Shown: in pieces, positions 61,301 through 64,000 of the stretch
How positions within the stretch are numbered: the stretch's first letter is position 1
Layout of the letters: each line of letters opens with the position of its first letter
Source of the DNA: Oncomelania hupensis
Lineage: Eukaryota > Mollusca > Gastropoda > Littorinimorpha > Pomatiopsidae
NCBI GenBank assembly: GCA_036898135.1
Contig: CM072525.1
Span: 27,809,943-27,873,942, forward strand
DNA length: 64,000 nt
Direction: 5' to 3'
Position numbers and translations under genes: made by a program
Notes under the pieces: model-generated
Told to the model about the DNA's origin: nothing
What the model saw: only the letters and a program-made list of their open reading frames with translations
The model's database searches: none

Positions 61301-63175
61301 GCAACAACAGGATCCTAAAAACATTAACCAACCAGCCTCTATCAACCAACAAGCCTTTAGCAAGTCTTTATCTCTCTTCCTCTCATCCTCCTGCCTTTCT
61401 CGCTTCAATCCCTCTTTTATTTCCTCCCTCTGTGAAAAAAACACAAAACAAAGGTGTACCTTGATAGCATCGCGGCGTTTCTGCTCAGCGACAGTGTGAG
61501 CCTCACGTCGACGATCCCTGTATGTCAGAGCCTTGCTAGGGTCACTGTCCTCATCATCTGCAAACCAGCCTTGACATGGTAATTTCTAAAAGTAGCCATC
61601 CCAAGAACAACAACAAAAAAGAAATAATACAGGGTGTTTATAATGTTGAACATTCTTTCAAAGTGCAAAGCCATCATCATATTCACTCTTACAGTTATAC
61701 TAAATTATGCCACGTTCAAATATGACAACTACATACGTATTTAATTACTTTAATAAATAAAACAAATTTATTTCCAGTGTAACAGTCCTCATTTGTACAA
61801 AAATTCAATCTTTTTCTTAAGCAATCACTATAGATATCCTTATCAATTTACCCACTTTTTATTTACTCTGTCTTATATGGTGCATTTCCAGTTCAAGGTG
61901 TTGGCCGATACATGATCTAACTCAAGCAGTCAGAGGTACCCATTTGCTTGCTTGCTGGCTTTTATAATGTTATGTGCATAATCTGAAGTCCAGACTTTAA
62001 CAGAGAATAATGCTACCTCAAAATCTTGTTAAGTAACCCATTCTAATTTAACTTACTTAACCCTTCCAATCTCCCACAGACAAGGCATTGTAAAAAGTAA
62101 CTTACGCAATAGGAAAAATATAATCTTACACACACATTAGCACATTCATAGAAAAGAAGCCAAGCAATCAAACTTTTAGAACATAATGCTAGCACGCTGA
62201 GTTTGCTAAAGTAAAGTTTTTTTGTTTTTTTTTCACAATCTCTATTTAATAAAGGCACAAACAGCATCACACAAAACAAACCTACCACCATCTGCCTAAA
62301 CAGTTAAAACAGTGTTAAAAATTGGCTAAGATGGGCGCACCTTACTGAAAAAAATTCTGTTTTCTAAGAAACGTCCATGTCCTTTCAGAGATTGTAAGGT
62401 TTCAATGCTGGCATAGCCCAGTTGTAGATGAGTCCTATACAATAGTTGGCTTGTGATAGAAAATTGTTAGGCAAGTGTGGCGTGACTTAGCTATCCATGT
62501 TTTGGGATATATTCTTTTAATTCTTTTTTAAAAATCTTTTTTATTTAAATATATTGGAACACCTTTGAAATTTTCTTTCACAAAACAACAATTGTGGGGG
62601 ATTTATCCACAAGGATGCCAGAAACCTTACGAAATTTGTAAAGACCTAGCTGGAGGTCTACGCGAAAATCGCTATATTAACAAAAACATGGCGTTGCATA
62701 AGAAAACGGTTGTGTAAAACTTCACACAAGTCTATGCATTAATAATAAATGTTACTTTCACCTGCCTAAAAAACAGAACACGCACACTTCTCCTACCCTC
62801 CCCACGCACACTTCAACATACAAACACACACACACACACACACTGTGCTCTTCCCTCCTCACACATACAAACACACACAAGCAAAACAAAATCCACAAAC
62901 ATAAACACATGCATACATAAACACCTGCGTATAGATATCAAAATAAAAATAAAGAACGATATCAAAGCTCTACCTCTGGCACTGCTAAACACTTTCTTTC
63001 CCTTTCTGCACATTGTTGGCCTGCGTGCAGATTTACGAGCACGCTTACCTGTGTTATGAGCCGAAGAGGCAGAGGAGGTACAACCCGCTGCAGACCCCGT
63101 GCTGCTTGTGCGTGAGAAAGAGAAACGCTGGCTGCCAGTAGGGCTCGCGTCAATCTTCATTTCGTTGGGGTCCAT
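55310..63175 (-). CDS. MLX: MLX, Max-like protein X (bHLH-zipper)
   Basis: Obligate partner of the glucose-sensing Mondo/ChREBP factors; heterodimers bind E-box-type carbohydrate response elements and control metabolic genes. Seven exons: 63175-63049, 61557-61460, 61118-61022, 59552-59453, 58894-58804, 56615-56499 and 55378-55310 (stop TAG). All have GT-AG borders and consistent phases; 699 nt code for 232 residues. The basic region at about residues 56-75 has AHTVAEQKRR with His63, Glu67 and Arg71, the class B pattern for CACGTG. Helix-loop-helix and zipper follow (GYDELQAIVP, QKMSKATILQK, SIDYLQYL, ALKIMK). The C-terminal dimerisation/cytoplasmic-localisation domain is clear (FNSSISVANFAELSACVFSW). 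The start exon has an acceptor (TAG|CG) two bases before the ATG, so a 5' UTR exon lies farther right; a longer N terminus is possible. Confidence 0.96.
55480..55685 (+). mobile_element. L2-like retroposon 3' end with (TAT)n tail
   Basis: Contains GCGCTTTGAGCCTGATTG, then GGCGCGTATATAGCATCCTG and (TAT)n, the plus-strand counterpart of 2193-2450. Lies in the last MLX intron. Confidence 0.65.
57085..57690 (+). mobile_element. SINE tail, target of the family A insertion
   Basis: TTCAGTTAGATCCTGTCTC and CCAGCGCCTTGAGCT before the insertion, and GAAAAAGGGCTATATT after it, together make an L2-type SINE terminus like that at 27560-27610. The SINE body may extend left toward 56900. Interrupted by 57127-57640. 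Confidence 0.6.
57127..57640 (-). mobile_element. Family A retroposon, 5'-truncated, in MLX intron
   Basis: Begins with the reversed (ATTAC)n tail and GCTTTAGGTCCAGCGGAC and stops at the ACAGTGGGAATT segment, so it lacks the ~75-bp head with the TATA box. A 14-bp duplication, CAGCGCCTTGAGCT, lies at 57113-57126 and 57641-57654. Little divergence from copy 1 suggests a young insertion. Same orientation as MLX, between exons 5 and 6. Confidence 0.88.
58305..58610 (-). CDS. Small acidic ORF in MLX intron, unknown
   Basis: A 101-codon open frame; an internal start at about 58535 gives a Ser/Asp-rich peptide beginning MAESDSDNYSTYGQLWQQL. There is a possible GT donor (ACAG|GTAAAA) near its end, so it could be a first exon. 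Acidic N termini like this occur in several transposase families (a weak parallel is the ORF in the element at 6644), but no domain was recognised. It may be a transposon remnant, an MLX alternative exon or chance. Confidence 0.25.
   Translation of the reverse strand: MLTTRVDQSFYLVFGRIFGSGDTLKMAESDSDNYSTYGQLWQQLVDERADQLGNDDQSDLSVSSVHTTDLSDFRSDLSSSEELVFVKLPIITGKIAGNTDR
59993..60809. mobile_element. TIR element of ~0.8 kb in MLX intron
   Basis: AGGCATGCTACT at the left end is inverted as AGTAGCATGCCT at the right, with GCAGT flanking both sides (59988-59992 and 60810-60814). Subterminal sequences are rich in CCCGGAAA words on both sides. No coding capacity. Superfamily unknown. Confidence 0.6.
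61121..61501. repeat. Tandem duplication carrying part of an MLX exon
   Basis: GCAACAACAG starts units at 61121 and 61301, and the exon piece starting CTTGATAGCAT recurs at 61261 and 61460 (offset 199, versus 180 at the left edge, so units differ by indels). The left copy reproduces the last 14 codons of the basic-region exon and its GT donor, but no acceptor. Its translation reads AHTVVEQKRRYAIK against AHTVAEQKRRDAIK in the real exon. Confidence 0.8.
61600..63048. other. MLX intron, no nested gene recognised
   Basis: Unique AT-rich sequence, with a CA-rich tract (ACACACACA) at about 62820-62880. No transposon identified. Confidence 0.5.
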
Positions 63176-63177
63176 CG

Positions 63178-63572
63178 CTAAAAAATAAGAAAACAATAAT
63201 TATTATTTCAAGTATAACTTCAATCGGTGTGAAATATTGGAGACTTATTTAACATTTAATTGGTGTAAAATATTGCAGATTCGACCACTCATGCTGTTCA
63301 AGCGTGTCTGCTAGTGCTGATAAAGGAAACGTTAGTTCAAACTGAGTTAGAGGGCAAGATCCATATTGCAAGAAAACACACACACTTATGCAATGCCTAA
63401 TAAATGCAAAGAGATGCCTATTTGCTCATACATAATTTTTTTAAAAATGTGTTTCTAATATTTTGTGAAATTGGAATCCAAACTTGTCATCTGAGTGTTC
63501 AAAAGGTTGCCTGCTATACCTTATACCAGAATTTCTCGCAACTTATTCTGGACAGATTTTCAAATTAGTATA
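63178..63572. other. Upstream of MLX coding start
   Basis: Should contain MLX 5' intron sequence; no promoter motif or exon can be supported here. Confidence 0.4.
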
Positions 63573-64000
63573 ATCTGTGAGAAATACCTACAGTACCAAC
63601 AACATCTAAATCAGGTGTTTGTAGACTTCAATAAAGCATTTGACAGAGTCTGGCATGCAGCTCTGTGGGCAACCATGAGAGTGTACAACATCAGCCCTAA
63701 CATTATTAAAGTCATCAAAAGCCTGTATCAGTGTATGACAAGGCTACCAGTGCAGTCCTCCACAACAGTGCCATCAGAAACTGGTTCAGAACAACAATCG
63801 GTGTGCGTCAAGGATGCCTACTCTTTCCAACACTCTTTAACATCTTCCTAGAGCGCATCATGTCAGATGCCCTTGCAGATCACGAAGGCACAGTCAGCAT
63901 AGGGGGTAAAGCAATCTCCAACCTCCGTTGTGCGGATGACATTGATGGATTGGCTGGAGAGGAACAAGAACTTGAACAGCTGGTACATTGGCTCGACACC
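63573..64000 (+). mobile_element. RTE-like LINE reverse transcriptase, runs off window
   Basis: Encodes VFVDFNKAFDRVWHAALWAT, a mid-polymerase block with VIKSLYQ, then after a frameshift GVRQGCLLFPTLFNIFLERI and CADDIDGLAGEEQ. The usual Phe before the catalytic ADD is Cys here. Closely related to 28256-29197 and overlapping it in the RQGC region. The 3' part lies beyond the window. Confidence 0.85.

Noticed and set aside
1..64000. CRISPR array, operon, phage or toxin system
   Set aside because: No spaced direct repeats of the right size, introns are present in all genes, and no bacterial-type gene was found.

Overview
The window is nuclear DNA of an intron-rich invertebrate animal. Four conserved eukaryotic genes with GT-AG introns, dense microsatellites and many LINE/SINE/DNA-transposon remnants rule out a bacterium, plasmid or virus. 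Protein character and repeat style fit a lophotrochozoan, probably a mollusc, but that is inference: no species-specific marker was found.

Layout: (1) 1-2.6 kb holds the last three exons of a nose-resistant-to-fluoxetine (NRF-6)-like membrane acyltransferase on the + strand. (2) 2.6-13.2 kb is a repeat-rich intergenic block: a cluster of perfect CRE octamers, several copies of a ~580-bp retroposon family (called family A here), a hairpin MITE, a ~1.08-kb DNA transposon with 6-bp target duplications, L2-like, CR1-like and RTE-like LINE remnants and microsatellites. (3) 13.3-33.8 kb is A-rich on the + strand with no convincing gene, interrupted by family A copies, one tRNA-SINE and one RTE-like LINE. 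(4) 33.9-38.6 kb (- strand) encodes a SMUG1-type uracil-DNA glycosylase with very long low-complexity N- and C-terminal extensions; a deleted pogo/Tigger element sits in its second intron. (5) 40.98-47.54 kb (+ strand) is a complete seven-exon CHMP5/Vps60 ESCRT-III gene, divergent from SMUG1, with a composite ETS-CRE site upstream. (6) 49.5-54.9 kb is the convergent interval between CHMP5 and MLX, holding an L2-like LINE with an in-frame 78-bp triplication and a tRNA-SINE. (7) 55.3-63.2 kb (- strand) is an MLX bHLH-zipper gene (seven coding exons) whose introns carry a family A insertion with clear target duplication, another TIR element, a small acidic ORF and a tandem duplication that copied part of the DNA-binding exon. 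(8) The window ends in an RTE-like reverse transcriptase on the + strand.

The four host genes act in unrelated processes (lipid/membrane acyl transfer, base-excision repair, endosomal sorting, glucose/lipid transcription control), so this is ordinary genomic neighbourhood rather than a pathway cluster. The most unusual items are the SMUG1 extensions, the family A retroposon with a TATA box in its head and ~12-bp target duplications, a SINE whose promoter looks like a tRNA half joined to a 5S rRNA half, the CRE cluster, and the partial exon duplication in MLX.
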